Shown here one piece after another: positions 55,185 through 64,000 of a DNA stretch of 64,000 nucleotides (position 1 is the first letter of the stretch; each line of letters begins with the position of its first letter). The stretch lies in NCBI RefSeq assembly GCF_040560245.1, contig NZ_JAKMWP010000003.1; one strand, given 5' to 3'. A model generated the notes under the pieces. It ran no database searches and was not told the DNA's origin. It saw nothing but the letters and a program-made list of their open reading frames with translations. The position numbers and the translations under genes were made by a program. This DNA is from Morganella sibonii. Lineage in GTDB: Bacteria > Pseudomonadota > Gammaproteobacteria > Enterobacterales > Enterobacteriaceae.

Positions 55185-56405
55185 ATGACTGAAACCCTGT
55201 CAAGAAATCAGGCCTGGCTGCGGGTTATTGTGCTTGCCGTGGCGGCATTTGTGTTTAATACCACTGAATTTATTCCGGTTGCACTGCTGAGTGATATCTC
55301 GGCGGGCTTTGCGATGCAACCCGCACAGACCGGACTGATGATCACGATTTATGCCTGGGTGGTGGCGCTGGCGTCGTTACCGCTGATGCTGCTGACGGCA
55401 CGTATCGAACGGCGGAAATTGCTGCTCTGGCTGTTTACGGTGTTTGTGATAAGTCACATTGTGTCGGGACTGGCGCAGCGTTTTGATGTGCTGGTGGTCA
55501 GCCGGATCGGTGTGGCGCTGGCGCATGCGGTGTTCTGGTCGATCACAGCCTCTCTGGCGGTCAGGGTAGCACCGCCCGGTAAAAAATCCCAGGCGCTGGG
55601 ACTGCTGGCAACCGGTACGGCACTGGCAACGGTTCTGGGGCTGCCAATCGGCCGTGTTATCGGGCAGTGGGTCGGCTGGCGGATGACGTTCTTTTGTATC
55701 GGGGGTCTGGCGCTGATTACGATGGCGGCGATGGCGCGTTTTCTTCCGCTGTTACCGAGCGAGCATTCCGGTTCACTGAAAAGTATACCGGTTCTGTTCA
55801 GACGGCCTGCTTTAGTGGGGATTTTTGTCCTGACGGCGATTGTGGTGACGGGGCATTTCACGGCATATAACTATATTGAGCCGTTTGTGCAGACCGTGGC
55901 CGGGAAATCACAGGATTTCGCCACGCTGTTTCTGCTGATTTTCGGTGCAGCGGGGATTATCGGCAGTGTGATTTTCAGCCGTTACAACACCCGGCTGCCG
56001 CTGCTGTTTCTGCCTGCGGCGATCATATTATTAACCGTATGCCTGATGCTGCTGCTGACCAGCCGTGTGACCGATACTGCGCTGATTATCCTCGGGGTCG
56101 TCTGGGGGATCGGTATGATGTGTACTGCGCTGGGGTTACAGGTCAAAGTGATTGATTTATCACCGGATGCCACCGATCTGGCGATGTCTGTTTATTCCGG
56201 CATTTTTAATATCGGTATCGGCGGCGGGGCGCTGCTCGGTAATCAGGTGATTATTCATATGGGAATGGAACAGATAGGTTATGCCGGGGCGGTATTTGCT
56301 GTGGCGGGTGTACTTATCTCATTCTTTGTATTCAGCCGTTACCGGGCACTGTTTATTCAGAGGCCGAAGGCGGAGAGCCGCATTACCTCTCATAATCCGT
56401 CATAA
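55185..56405 (+). CDS. sotB: Sugar efflux transporter SotB
   Basis: MFS exporter of arabinose and IPTG-type sugars in E. coli (YdeA/SotB). The 406-residue protein has 12 likely membrane helices. Family segments such as FNTTEFIPVALLSDI, ITIYAWVVALASLPLM and LPSEHSGSLKS match E. coli SotB closely. A GGAGG site lies before the ATG. Confidence 0.93.
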   Translation: MTETLSRNQAWLRVIVLAVAAFVFNTTEFIPVALLSDISAGFAMQPAQTGLMITIYAWVVALASLPLMLLTARIERRKLLLWLFTVFVISHIVSGLAQRFDVLVVSRIGVALAHAVFWSITASLAVRVAPPGKKSQALGLLATGTALATVLGLPIGRVIGQWVGWRMTFFCIGGLALITMAAMARFLPLLPSEHSGSLKSIPVLFRRPALVGIFVLTAIVVTGHFTAYNYIEPFVQTVAGKSQDFATLFLLIFGAAGIIGSVIFSRYNTRLPLLFLPAAIILLTVCLMLLLTSRVTDTALIILGVVWGIGMMCTALGLQVKVIDLSPDATDLAMSVYSGIFNIGIGGGALLGNQVIIHMGMEQIGYAGAVFAVAGVLISFFVFSRYRALFIQRPKAESRITSHNPS

Positions 56406-56412
56406 ATAAATA

Positions 56413-56444
56413 TAATCCCGCACCTTTTTATTGCGGGATTTTTT
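56413..56444 (+). terminator. Rho-independent terminator of sotB
   Basis: Stem AATCCCGCA/TGCGGGATT with T run, 8 bases after the sotB stop. Confidence 0.9.
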
Positions 56445-56500
56445 CTGATTTCTTTATACTGTCCGCCATACTGAATGACAAAGACATTAACGGGTGATTT

Positions 56501-56833
56501 ATGAATGGGTTATTATGGCTGACACTGGCCGTGGGGGCGGAAGTCATTGCCACCTCCATGTTACGGGCAGCAGACGGTTTTACCCGGCTGATTCCGTCGG
56601 TCGTGGTGGTGATCGGCTATTGTGTGTCGTTCTGGGCGCTGTCTCAGGTGGTTCGGATGATGCCGCTGGGGATTGCTTATGCTATCTGGTCCGGGATGGG
56701 TATTGTCATTGTCTCTGCCGCCGCTTATTTTATCTATCACCAGAAACTGGATTTACCCGCAGTTATCGGGATGGCTCTCATTATTGCGGGTGTATTAGTG
56801 ATAAATTTATTCTCGAAAAGCAGTGTTCACTGA
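56501..56833 (+). CDS. emrE: EmrE-type SMR multidrug exporter
   Basis: A 110-residue small multidrug resistance protein with four membrane helices; the conserved glutamate is in AVGAEVIATS (Glu14). The segments FTRLIPSVV, GIAYAIWSGMGIV and LDLPAVIGM are close to E. coli EmrE, which exchanges protons for quaternary ammonium compounds and dyes. EmrE acts as a dual-topology dimer. Confidence 0.9.
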   Translation: MNGLLWLTLAVGAEVIATSMLRAADGFTRLIPSVVVVIGYCVSFWALSQVVRMMPLGIAYAIWSGMGIVIVSAAAYFIYHQKLDLPAVIGMALIIAGVLVINLFSKSSVH

Positions 56834-56862
56834 GCTGCATCCGCAGCTATGAGGCCATAATC

Positions 56863-57168
56863 ATGATATCAGTTCCATTTTTCCGCCGGCCGGGGCGGGT
56901 ATTGTGCAGTATTATTGTTGCGGCAGCAGCATTTGCCGCCGGTTGCAGCAGTTCACCGGATACGGTGCAGCAGAAACAGATCCCGCGTTATCAGCAGCCG
57001 TTAATTGATTTAACCGAGGATGCCCGGGCCAGTTGCAGCTATGCGGGCGGAACACCGTCACTTATCCGCGAGCTGAACGGCGCACAGACACCGGGTTGCC
57101 AGTTTGCCAACGGTAAGCGATGCAGCCAGCAATCGCTGCTTTCCGGCAGTTGTGGAGCGGTATTGTAG
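56863..57168 (+). CDS. DUF333 lipoprotein
   Basis: A 101-residue exported protein with a lipobox AAGC (cysteine near residue 24) and a C-terminal cysteine pattern (SCSYAGGTPS, CQFANGKRCSQQSLLSGSC) typical of DUF333 proteins such as E. coli YoaF/YdbJ. The ATG at 56863 follows GAGG by 8 bases. In the same frame an ORF runs from 56494 across emrE, but that part is a shadow. Function unknown. Confidence 0.8.
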   Translation: MISVPFFRRPGRVLCSIIVAAAAFAAGCSSSPDTVQQKQIPRYQQPLIDLTEDARASCSYAGGTPSLIRELNGAQTPGCQFANGKRCSQQSLLSGSCGAVL

Positions 57169-57176
57169 ATTGATAC

Positions 57177-57210
57177 AGAACAGCCGCATCACACGGATGC
57201 GGCTGTTCTT
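57177..57210. terminator. Bidirectional terminator, DUF333 gene and dsbB
   Basis: Stem GAACAGCCGCAT/ATGCGGCTGTTC between converging genes. Confidence 0.85.
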
Positions 57211-57223
57211 GACGGCGTCAGGA

Positions 57224-57754
57224 TCAGAACAGACGGCGCGGCTGTTTGCGGTGAATAAACTGGGATAACAGTACCAGAGCACTGATAAGCAGATACACAA
57301 CAAAAATACCGATAAGCCATTGCGGCATATCCAGTTTCAGGAACACCCACTGCTGAACAGAGCAGTCACCGGATGCTTCAAACACCGACGGCAGCCAGGT
57401 ATTAAGCGGCAGCCATTCCGGGAAATTTACAAAGAAATCACAGGTATTGAACGGGGACGGGTAGAGCTGGATCATGGTGTGTTCCCATGACAGCTGTAAT
57501 CCGGCAATACCGCTGTAAATCCACAGAGCTATGGCCAGCCAGCGGATAATAACGCTGCGCGGCGCTATCCAGCCGATAAAACCGGCAAACGCGATACCGA
57601 GAACAGCGATACGTTCATAAATACACATCACACACGGCTGTAATCCCATCCCGTGCTGAAAGAACAGGGCGATACCGTCGAGCGCCAGTGCGGAAATCAT
57701 CAGTAAAAACCATGCACTGCGGCCCCGCGAACACTCATAAAGGTAAGTCAGCAT
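57224..57754 (-). CDS. dsbB: Disulfide oxidoreductase DsbB
   Basis: Inner-membrane protein that reoxidises DsbA and passes electrons to quinones. The 176-residue protein has four membrane helices and two cysteine pairs, CVMC (about 41-44) and the second pair in NTCDFF (about 104) and SGDCS (about 130). nhaB follows on the same strand as in E. coli. Confidence 0.97.
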   Translation of the reverse strand: MLTYLYECSRGRSAWFLLMISALALDGIALFFQHGMGLQPCVMCIYERIAVLGIAFAGFIGWIAPRSVIIRWLAIALWIYSGIAGLQLSWEHTMIQLYPSPFNTCDFFVNFPEWLPLNTWLPSVFEASGDCSVQQWVFLKLDMPQWLIGIFVVYLLISALVLLSQFIHRKQPRRLF

Positions 57755-57860
57755 AATTGTATCCGGTTTATCCGATTAAGAAGAAACAGACTAACGCAGC
57801 GACTGTACGATAAAAATTACAGCGACGCATCCCTTTTCCGCTTTTGTCACTGACAGAAAT

Positions 57861-57893
57861 AAAAAAACCGGAATAACACGGTTATTCCGGTTA
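57861..57893 (-). terminator. Rho-independent terminator of nhaB
   Basis: Stem AACCGGAATAAC/GTTATTCCGGTT followed by seven T on the minus strand. Confidence 0.9.
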
Positions 57894-57912
57894 GTGCAAT
57901 GTAAAAATGTGG

Positions 57913-59460
57913 TTACGGCAGTGTGATCACACCATTCGCAGCCATCCATTCTGAAACCGGCACCAGCCATAATTCAACGCCGAAGAAACCGACCAGCGTC
58001 ATCACAATGGTGTAAGGCAGGGCCATGACCACCATTTTCCCGTAGGAAAGGCGGATCAGCGGAGCCAGCGCCGAAGTCAGCAGGAACAGGAACGCGGCCT
58101 GACCGTTTGGTGTTGCCACTGACGGCAGGTTTGTCCCGGTATTGATAGCGACCGCCAGATATTCATACTGTGTATAGGATACCAGTCCGGCTTTCATTGC
58201 CGTCATCGCCTCATTGATATACACCGTGCCGACAAAGACGTTATCTGATACCGCCGAGAGCAGGCCGTTGAACAGATAGAACAGCGACAGCTGCGAGGAC
58301 GGATCTGAACTGAGAACGAACTGGATAAACGGTGTGAATAATTTCTGATCAACAATCACCGCGACAACAGAGAAGAACACGGTCAGCAGGGCGGTAAACG
58401 GCAGTGCTTCCTCAAAGGCTTCACCCAGAGCATGCTCTTCGGTGATCCCGCAAAATGCGGTCGCGAGAATGATGACAGACAAACCAATCAGTCCGACTTC
58501 GGCCAGATGAAAGGCCAGTGCGGCGATCAGCCAGATACCGATAAGGCTCTGAACGATCAGCTGCATTTTTTCCTGTTTGGTCCGGCGTGCCGCAGATTTT
58601 TGCGCATTATCCTCGAGTACGGCTCTGACCCGTTCCGGCAGTTCCGCGCCGTAACCGAACAGTTTAAAGCGTTCCACCAGATAACAGACCAGCAGACCAC
58701 AGACAAATACCGGAATAGTCACCGGCGCCATGCGCAGGAAGAAATTCACGAAATCCCATCCGGCATGTTTGGCAATGATCAGATTCTGTGGTTCACCCAC
58801 CATGGTCATCACGCCGCCCAGTGCAGTACCGATACCGGCATGCATCATCAGGCTGCGCAGGAAAGCGCGGAACTGATCCAGCGTCTGGCGTTTTTCGGTG
58901 CTGTCGATAAATCCGTCATCACTGAGAGTGACCGTTTCTTTTCCCGAAGAGGCATACTGATGATAAATCGCGTAAAACCCGACGGACACACTGATCACGA
59001 CGGCAATGACCGTCAGTGCATCCAGAAACGCGGATAAAAATGCACTTGCCAGGCAGAACGCAAGTGAAAGCGCGCGTTTGGACCGGATAGAAAGGAGCAG
59101 TTTGGTAAACAGAAACAGCAGAAGCTGCTTCATAAAGTAAATCCCGGCAACCATAAAGATCAGCAGCAGGATAACCTCAAGGTTATTCATTATCTCATGG
59201 CTGATTTGCGCCGGTGATGTCATCCCGATCAGCACCGCCTCAATCGCCAGCAGACCGCCGGGTTGCAGCGGATAGCATTTCAGCGCCATCGCAAGGGTAA
59301 AAATAAATTCAATAACCAGCAGCCAGCCGGCGGTAAAAGGGTCAATAAAGAAGTAAACAACCGGATTTATAATTAAAAAAAGAATAATAGCAAGCTTATA
59401 CCAGTCAGGGGAGTGACCCATGAAGTTCTTCAGGAAGGCCTGCCGCATTGATATTTCCAT
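57913..59460 (-). CDS. nhaB: Na+/H+ antiporter NhaB
   Basis: Inner-membrane antiporter of 515 residues with about 12 membrane segments. It begins MEIS like E. coli NhaB, and conserved runs such as GEPQNLIIAK, SDNVFVGTVYINEA and NTGTNLPSVATPNGQAAFLFLL are present. Divergent from fadR, as in E. coli. Confidence 0.97.
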   Translation of the reverse strand: MEISMRQAFLKNFMGHSPDWYKLAIILFLIINPVVYFFIDPFTAGWLLVIEFIFTLAMALKCYPLQPGGLLAIEAVLIGMTSPAQISHEIMNNLEVILLLIFMVAGIYFMKQLLLFLFTKLLLSIRSKRALSLAFCLASAFLSAFLDALTVIAVVISVSVGFYAIYHQYASSGKETVTLSDDGFIDSTEKRQTLDQFRAFLRSLMMHAGIGTALGGVMTMVGEPQNLIIAKHAGWDFVNFFLRMAPVTIPVFVCGLLVCYLVERFKLFGYGAELPERVRAVLEDNAQKSAARRTKQEKMQLIVQSLIGIWLIAALAFHLAEVGLIGLSVIILATAFCGITEEHALGEAFEEALPFTALLTVFFSVVAVIVDQKLFTPFIQFVLSSDPSSQLSLFYLFNGLLSAVSDNVFVGTVYINEAMTAMKAGLVSYTQYEYLAVAINTGTNLPSVATPNGQAAFLFLLTSALAPLIRLSYGKMVVMALPYTIVMTLVGFFGVELWLVPVSEWMAANGVITLP

Positions 59461-59700
59461 TATTGCTGTGTGTCCTCCGCAGGGGGTGAAAAAACGATCC
59501 GCGTATAACTACAGTGCTTTATACTACGCCGGTATTCTGAATTTATTAAGAATTTAAATCAACTGATGGTTACCGGTTGCACCATTATGATTTATGACCG
59601 GATTCACTCTTTCGCAAGCTGATTGCTATATCGTGGCGCCGCATTCTGTTATCATCCGGATAATTGGAAGGTTAATTAATTGCTTTGGACGAAGTCACCT

Positions 59701-60414
59701 ATGGTAATCAAGGCGCAGAGCCCTGCGGGGTTTGCAGAAGAGTATATTATTGAAAGTATCTGGAATAATCGTTTCCCGCCGGGCTCTATTTTACCCGCAG
59801 AGCGTGAATTATCCGAACTGATTGGTGTGACCCGTACGACACTGCGTGAAGTGTTACAGCGCCTTGCCAGAGATGGCTGGCTGACCATTCAGCACGGTAA
59901 GCCGACAAAAATTAATAATTTCTGGGAAACCTCCGGGCTGAATATCCTGGAAACGATCGCCCGTCTCGATCACGAAAGTGCGCCGAAACTGATTGAGAAC
60001 CTGCTGGCCGCCCGGACAAACATTGCGTCTATTTTTATCCGTACCGCGTTTCGCAATAACCCGGAGCAATCTCTGGAAATCCTCAGTGCTGAAAATGAGC
60101 CGGATGATAACTCTGATGCCTTCAGTCAGTATGATTATGATGTATTCCGCGGTCTGGCTTTTGCTTCCGGTAACCCGATTTACGGCCTGATCCTTAACGG
60201 ACTGAAAGGGTTATATACCCGTGTCGGCCGTTTCTATTTTGCGAGCCCGGAAGCCCGTAAACTGGCACGCAATTTTTACCGGCAGCTGACCGGTCTGTGC
60301 CGTGAAAAGGCTTATGATAAGGTACTGGATTGTGTCCGCAGCTACGGTAAAGAGAGCGGCACTATCTGGCAGACGATGCAGAGCGGCATCGTGCAGGATC
60401 TGAATCCGCAGTAA
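59701..60414 (+). CDS. fadR: Fatty acid regulator FadR
   Basis: GntR-family regulator that represses fatty acid degradation and activates fabA and fabB; long-chain acyl-CoA releases it. The N-terminal winged helix (residues 10-75; ERELSELIGVTRTTLREVLQRLA) and C-terminal acyl-CoA domain are present. The ATG at 59701 gives 237 residues beginning MVIKAQSPAGFAEEY, against 239 in E. coli. Confidence 0.98.
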   Translation: MVIKAQSPAGFAEEYIIESIWNNRFPPGSILPAERELSELIGVTRTTLREVLQRLARDGWLTIQHGKPTKINNFWETSGLNILETIARLDHESAPKLIENLLAARTNIASIFIRTAFRNNPEQSLEILSAENEPDDNSDAFSQYDYDVFRGLAFASGNPIYGLILNGLKGLYTRVGRFYFASPEARKLARNFYRQLTGLCREKAYDKVLDCVRSYGKESGTIWQTMQSGIVQDLNPQ

Positions 60415-60431
60415 CGCAGACTGAACACAAT

Positions 60432-60470
60432 AAAAAACCGGCGCAGTGAACAAAACTGCGCCGGTTTTTT
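60432..60470. terminator. Bidirectional terminator, fadR and hydrolase
   Basis: Long stem AAAAACCGGCGCAGT/ACTGCGCCGGTTTTT between converging genes. Confidence 0.92.
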
Positions 60471-60474
60471 ATTG

Positions 60475-61332
60475 TCAGCGGGCCAGTGCCTGCAATATCG
60501 CCTGTGATTGTGTCCAGAGCAGGGAGCCGCCTTCTTCCGCAAACAGATGATGTTCCGCCCGGGGGAAACGCCCGGCCAGGATTTTACCGCCATCCGGGGA
60601 GTGTACGGTGCTGGTGTCTTTTTCGCCGTACCACAGGGAAACCGGACAGGTAATGTGTTCCGGTGTAAATCCCCACGCCTGCATTGAGAGCAGCAGATCC
60701 TGTGTATAGCCTTCATTACCCTGAGAAAATGCCTCCGCCATACATTGCCGGTAAGCCGGTAAAAAATCCGCTGCCTGATAAACGGCCAGATCCGTTTCCC
60801 CGCTGTAATTCAGGATGAAATTCATCAGCCAGTCTGCGGTGATATTGTCCCGCACCCATGCCGTGAACCCGTCAGGCTGCGTTCTTGCGTGAGTCTGCAT
60901 CTCAATCACATCTGCAGATAACAGGGCCCGTGTTGCCGGGTAACCGAACTGATCCTGTCCTGAGATCAGCGCCAGCGCGGAAACGTCCGCGTAACAGGCC
61001 AGCGCCATGGCATAAACCGCGCCCTGAGAGAATCCGGCTGCACGGAATCGCGGATACCCCAGTGACTGCATCAGAAAAGTGACATCAGCGGCAAAGGACT
61101 TCAGGGATTTTCCGGCATCAGGAGAAGAATCACCCAGTCCGGGGCGATCCGGGGTAATCAGCCGGATATTTTCATGTTCAAGGTACGAAAGACCAAATCC
61201 GAGCGAGCCGCTCATGCCTGCGCCGGTACAGAATACAACCGGAATACCGGTTACCGGGCCGGAATCATACCAGCTGAAGCGGCGGCCGCCGGGTAAGGTG
61301 GTGATGTTTTTGCGTTGGTTTTTAATATTCAT
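60475..61332 (-). CDS. Alpha/beta hydrolase
   Basis: A 285-residue hydrolase-fold protein. The nucleophile motif is GFSQGA with serine near residue 105, the acid is probably in WYGEKDTS near residue 235, and the oxyanion loop is in CTGAGMSGS near residue 38. The substrate is unknown. The expected catalytic histidine is presumably in AEHHLFAEEGG. I chose MNIKNQ at 61332; MTMN at 61338 or an ATG at 61401 are alternatives and no start has a strong ribosome site. It is not part of the E. coli fadR-dad neighbourhood. Confidence 0.8.
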   Translation of the reverse strand: MNIKNQRKNITTLPGGRRFSWYDSGPVTGIPVVFCTGAGMSGSLGFGLSYLEHENIRLITPDRPGLGDSSPDAGKSLKSFAADVTFLMQSLGYPRFRAAGFSQGAVYAMALACYADVSALALISGQDQFGYPATRALLSADVIEMQTHARTQPDGFTAWVRDNITADWLMNFILNYSGETDLAVYQAADFLPAYRQCMAEAFSQGNEGYTQDLLLSMQAWGFTPEHITCPVSLWYGEKDTSTVHSPDGGKILAGRFPRAEHHLFAEEGGSLLWTQSQAILQALAR

Positions 61333-61662
61333 TGTCATTAACCGGAAAATATGCCGGAAGGCATAAAAAATAAGGAAGTGATTCTGATAAATAACTGTCA
61401 TAACGAAAATATACAGGTTATTTATTCAGTCTGGTGTCATCGGCAACAAAGACGGGAGTTTGGTTGCGTTTCGCGATGAGTTCACAGCGGTGCCTGTGAC
61501 AGATAGTGGGCATACTATTTAACAAACGCTTGTATTACAAGATAATAAAACTATTTTCAGATAAAAGAATCATTTAATTAATGAGTTAAGTGATTAAAAA
61601 AAACACGGTTTTGTGACCGGCTGCAAAGAAACAGACTTAATATGACATGAGGGGATTCCGCT
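61333..61662. other. Promoter region of dadA
   Basis: About 330 AT-rich bases between the hydrolase and the leader ORF of dadA. In E. coli dadAX is controlled by Lrp and CRP; I see AT-rich blocks suited to Lrp but no clear palindromic CRP site. No gene is seen. Confidence 0.45.
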
Positions 61663-61713
61663 ATGTTGGCAAAATGTTTCCGAAATATTATGCTGATGCT
61701 AATGTTAAATTAA
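61663..61713 (+). CDS. Possible 16-residue leader peptide of dadA
   Basis: ATG at 61663 lies 8 bases after GAGGGG (61649-61654) and starts a short ORF, MLAKCFRNIMLMLMLN, ending 15 bases before the dadA ATG. The ribosome site is better than that of dadA. Three Met-Leu pairs in a row are unusual. It is not a known feature of dadAX, so the claim rests on the sequence alone. Confidence 0.45.
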   Translation: MLAKCFRNIMLMLMLN

Positions 61714-61728
61714 ATAAAAGGCAGCAAT

Positions 61729-63027
61729 ATGAACATTGTCATCCTGGGAAGTGGTGTTATCGGTGTCACAACCGCCTGGTATCTCGCGCAGAAAGGGCAC
61801 AATGTGACTGTCATCGACAGGCAACCAGCCGCAGCGGAGGAGACCAGTTTCGGTAATGCCGGTCAGATATCCCCCGGTTATGCCACTCCGTGGGGCGCAC
61901 CGGGGATACCGCTGAAAGCTATGAAATGGATGTTTGAAAAGCATGCGCCGCTGGCCATCAGGCCGGACGGTTCGCTGTTCCAGCTGCGCTGGATGTGGCA
62001 GATGCTGCGTAATTGCGGTGCTGATTATTATGTAATGAATAAAAGCCGTATGGTACGGATTGCCGAATACAGCCGCGACTGCCTGAAAACGCTGCGAGCG
62101 GAAACCGGATTGCAGTATGAGGGGCGTCAGGGCGGCACATTACAACTGTTCCGTACGCAAAAACAACTGGATAACGCCGCCAATGATATTGCTGTACTGA
62201 AACAGGAAGGGGTGCCGTACCGCCTGCTGAGTGCCCGTGAACTGCATGAGGCGGAACCGGCGCTGGCTCATGCGGAACATAAACTGGCGGGTGGCCTGCA
62301 ACTGCCGAATGACGAAACCGGGGATTGTAATCTCTTTACCAAACGTCTGGCGGAGATGGCGCGGCAGGCCGGGGTAAAATTCCGTTTCGGCGTGAATATC
62401 CATCGTCTGCAATTCAGCGGTGACCGCGTCAGCGGGGTGATTTGTGATGAGGAAGTGATCACCGGCGATCAGTATGTGGTGGCGCTGGGGTCATACTCGA
62501 CTAAATTACTGCACGGACACATCGCCATTCCGGTGTATCCGCTGAAAGGCTATTCGCTGACTATGCCGATCATTGATGAAAGCCGCGCTCCGGCATCGAC
62601 TGTGCTGGATGAAACCTACAAAATCGCTGTAACCCGTTTTGATCAGCGCATTCGTGTCGGGGGCATGGCGGAAGTGGTCGGTTTTAATCTGGATATTGTC
62701 AGACGACGCTGTGAAACACTGAAAATGGTGGTTCAGGATCTTTACGGCGGCGGCGGGGATATCAGCAAAGCAACGTTCTGGACCGGTCTGCGCCCGATGA
62801 CACCGGACGGTACGCCGATTGTCGGCCCGACCGCGTACAGCAATCTGTTCCTCAACACAGGACACGGTACGCTTGGCTGGACAATGGCCTGCGGCAGCGG
62901 GCAGTTGCTCGCCGATATTATGTCCGGTGACAAACCGGCAATCCGTGCGGATGATCTCGCGGTTTCCCGTTACCTGAACGGGTTTAAAACCCGGCTGGTG
63001 ATCCCGCAGCAGTTGCATACGGCCTGA
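61729..63027 (+). CDS. dadA: D-amino acid dehydrogenase DadA
   Basis: FAD enzyme of the inner membrane that oxidises D-alanine and other D-amino acids to 2-oxo acids and ammonia. The 432-residue protein begins MNIVILGSGVIGVTTAWYLA, the FAD-binding motif, and has the C-terminal GWTMACGSGQLLADI motif of the family. Followed by dadX after 26 bases. Confidence 0.97.
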   Translation: MNIVILGSGVIGVTTAWYLAQKGHNVTVIDRQPAAAEETSFGNAGQISPGYATPWGAPGIPLKAMKWMFEKHAPLAIRPDGSLFQLRWMWQMLRNCGADYYVMNKSRMVRIAEYSRDCLKTLRAETGLQYEGRQGGTLQLFRTQKQLDNAANDIAVLKQEGVPYRLLSARELHEAEPALAHAEHKLAGGLQLPNDETGDCNLFTKRLAEMARQAGVKFRFGVNIHRLQFSGDRVSGVICDEEVITGDQYVVALGSYSTKLLHGHIAIPVYPLKGYSLTMPIIDESRAPASTVLDETYKIAVTRFDQRIRVGGMAEVVGFNLDIVRRRCETLKMVVQDLYGGGGDISKATFWTGLRPMTPDGTPIVGPTAYSNLFLNTGHGTLGWTMACGSGQLLADIMSGDKPAIRADDLAVSRYLNGFKTRLVIPQQLHTA

Positions 63028-63053
63028 ATAAAACAATAAGGAATGGTGATGGT

Positions 63054-64000
63054 ATGCCTCGTCCGGTACAGGCAGTGATTGACAGTGAAGCGGTCCGCTA
63101 TAACCTGGCTCAGGTAAAAGAACGGGTCAGCCCGTCCCGGATGTGGGCGGTGGTGAAAGCGGATGCATACGGACACGGCATTGAGCGGATTTTTGCCGCA
63201 CTGGCACAGGCGGAGGGCATTGCGCTGCTGGATTTCAGTGAGGCGGCGAAAGTCCGGGAACTGGGCTGGCAAAAACCGGTTCTGCTGCTGGAGGGATTTT
63301 TTCAGCCGCAGGATCTGTCTCTGATTGACCATTTGCAGTTATCAACATCGGTACACAGCGAATGGCAGATAAATGCCATTGAGGAAGCAACGTTTATTCA
63401 TCCTCTGAATGTGTATCTGAAACTGAACAGCGGGATGAACCGGCTGGGCTTTTCACCGGCAGCGTATCTGAATGCACTCCAGCGCCTGAAAGCCTTGCCG
63501 CAGGTTGGTATGATCACACTGATGAGTCATTTTGCAGACGCTGATTTAACCGCCGGTATTCATAAGCAGATGTCGAGAATTGCGCTGTTCAGTTCGCTGA
63601 ATTTACCGCAGTGCCTGGCTAATTCCGCAGCGGCTATGTGGGAGCCGGAAGTCCGTGCAGATGAAGTACGCTGCGGTATTATTCTTTATGGTGTATCACC
63701 AAGCGGTAACTGTGCGGATATTGCAGAATTCAGCCTGAAACCGGCGATGACACTGCGCAGTGAAATTATTGCTGTTCATGATATTGAGGCTGGTGAAACC
63801 GTCGGTTACGGAAGCCGTTTTACCGCACAGAAACCCATGCGGATTGCCACTATCGCCTGCGGTTATGCTGACGGCTATCCCCGTCATGCGCCGGATGGCA
63901 CCCCGGTCTGGATTGCCGGTCAGCGCTGCCCGCTGGCCGGACGTATATCTATGGATATGCTGACGGTGGATATCACCCATTGTCCGGAAGCGGATATCGG
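63054..64000 (+). CDS. dadX: Alanine racemase DadX (3' end cut by window)
   Basis: Catabolic PLP enzyme interconverting L- and D-alanine, feeding DadA. The first 315 residues are visible, of about 356. The PLP lysine is in WAVVKADAYGHG near residue 34, and the conserved catalytic Tyr is in SETVGYGSRFT-like sequence (ETVGYGSRF near residue 250). The ATG at 63054 follows AAGGAATGG. It forms an operon with dadA. Confidence 0.96.
   Translation, partial: MPRPVQAVIDSEAVRYNLAQVKERVSPSRMWAVVKADAYGHGIERIFAALAQAEGIALLDFSEAAKVRELGWQKPVLLLEGFFQPQDLSLIDHLQLSTSVHSEWQINAIEEATFIHPLNVYLKLNSGMNRLGFSPAAYLNALQRLKALPQVGMITLMSHFADADLTAGIHKQMSRIALFSSLNLPQCLANSAAAMWEPEVRADEVRCGIILYGVSPSGNCADIAEFSLKPAMTLRSEIIAVHDIEAGETVGYGSRFTAQKPMRIATIACGYADGYPRHAPDGTPVWIAGQRCPLAGRISMDMLTVDITHCPEADI

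Noticed and set aside
56494..57168. One ORF of 224 codons over emrE and the DUF333 gene
   Set aside because: The first 123 codons are a frame shadow of emrE; the real gene starts at 56863 with its own signal peptide and ribosome site.
1..64000. CRISPR arrays, prophage, transposons
   Set aside because: No regularly spaced repeats with unique spacers and no integrase, transposase or phage structural gene were seen.

Overview
The window looks like chromosomal DNA of a gamma-proteobacterium of the order Enterobacterales, most likely the family Morganellaceae and probably Morganella. I base this on gene order that tracks E. coli K-12 in several long blocks, on proteins close to but clearly diverged from E. 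coli ones, and on two orphan regulators of the MrpJ type known from Proteus and its relatives. The species is an inference from memory of these families; no search was run.

Layout. 1-5.4 kb: end of the suf iron-sulfur operon (sufS partial, sufE), ldtE, lpp, pykF and two identical tRNA-Val(GAC) genes. 5.6-13.7 kb: mdtK, ribE, cfa, punC/punR, purR, the small membrane gene ynhF (27 codons) and sodB. 13.8-18.6 kb: a less conserved stretch with small and hypothetical genes, a DUF2058 protein, a pseudouridine synthase, a CigR-like protein, rhtB and grxD. 18.6-26.8 kb: rnt, gloA, a DUF1289 gene, slyA/slyB, anmK, pdxH, tyrS, pdxY, gstA. 27-39.6 kb: mviM, fabI, sapABCDF and the divergent pspF/pspABCD-ycjXF stress system with a sigma-54 promoter. 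39.9-46.2 kb: tyrR, tpx, mppA, zntB, the sRNA gene fnrS with an FNR site, and ttcA. 46.4-54.6 kb: the accessory region, with two MrpJ-like regulators, an AT-rich stretch of about 0.9 kb with little coding, small lipoproteins, a pentapeptide-repeat protein, a CYTH protein divergent from a periplasmic HAD phosphatase, and an ABC-F ATPase with a possible leader ORF. 55.1-64 kb: sotB, emrE, a DUF333 lipoprotein, dsbB, nhaB, fadR, an alpha/beta hydrolase, and dadA-dadX (dadX cut by the window end).

How the genes fit together. Many act at the envelope: LdtE and Lpp, Psp membrane-stress proteins, SapABCDF, SlyB, DsbB, MppA and DadX (murein precursors), and the efflux pumps MdtK, SotB and EmrE. A second theme is redox and oxygen response (Suf, SodB, GrxD, Tpx, GloA, FnrS). 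A third is vitamin B6 and flavin supply (PdxH, PdxY, RibE). Most genes are ordinary core genes. The points I find most worth a second look are the fnrS gene, a slyA start without a normal start codon at the expected place, two unannotated short ORFs that could be leader peptides (before dadA and before the ABC-F gene), a new 35-residue membrane-protein ORF, and the MrpJ-like pair with its neighbouring AT-rich stretch. I saw no CRISPR array, prophage, transposase or integrase.
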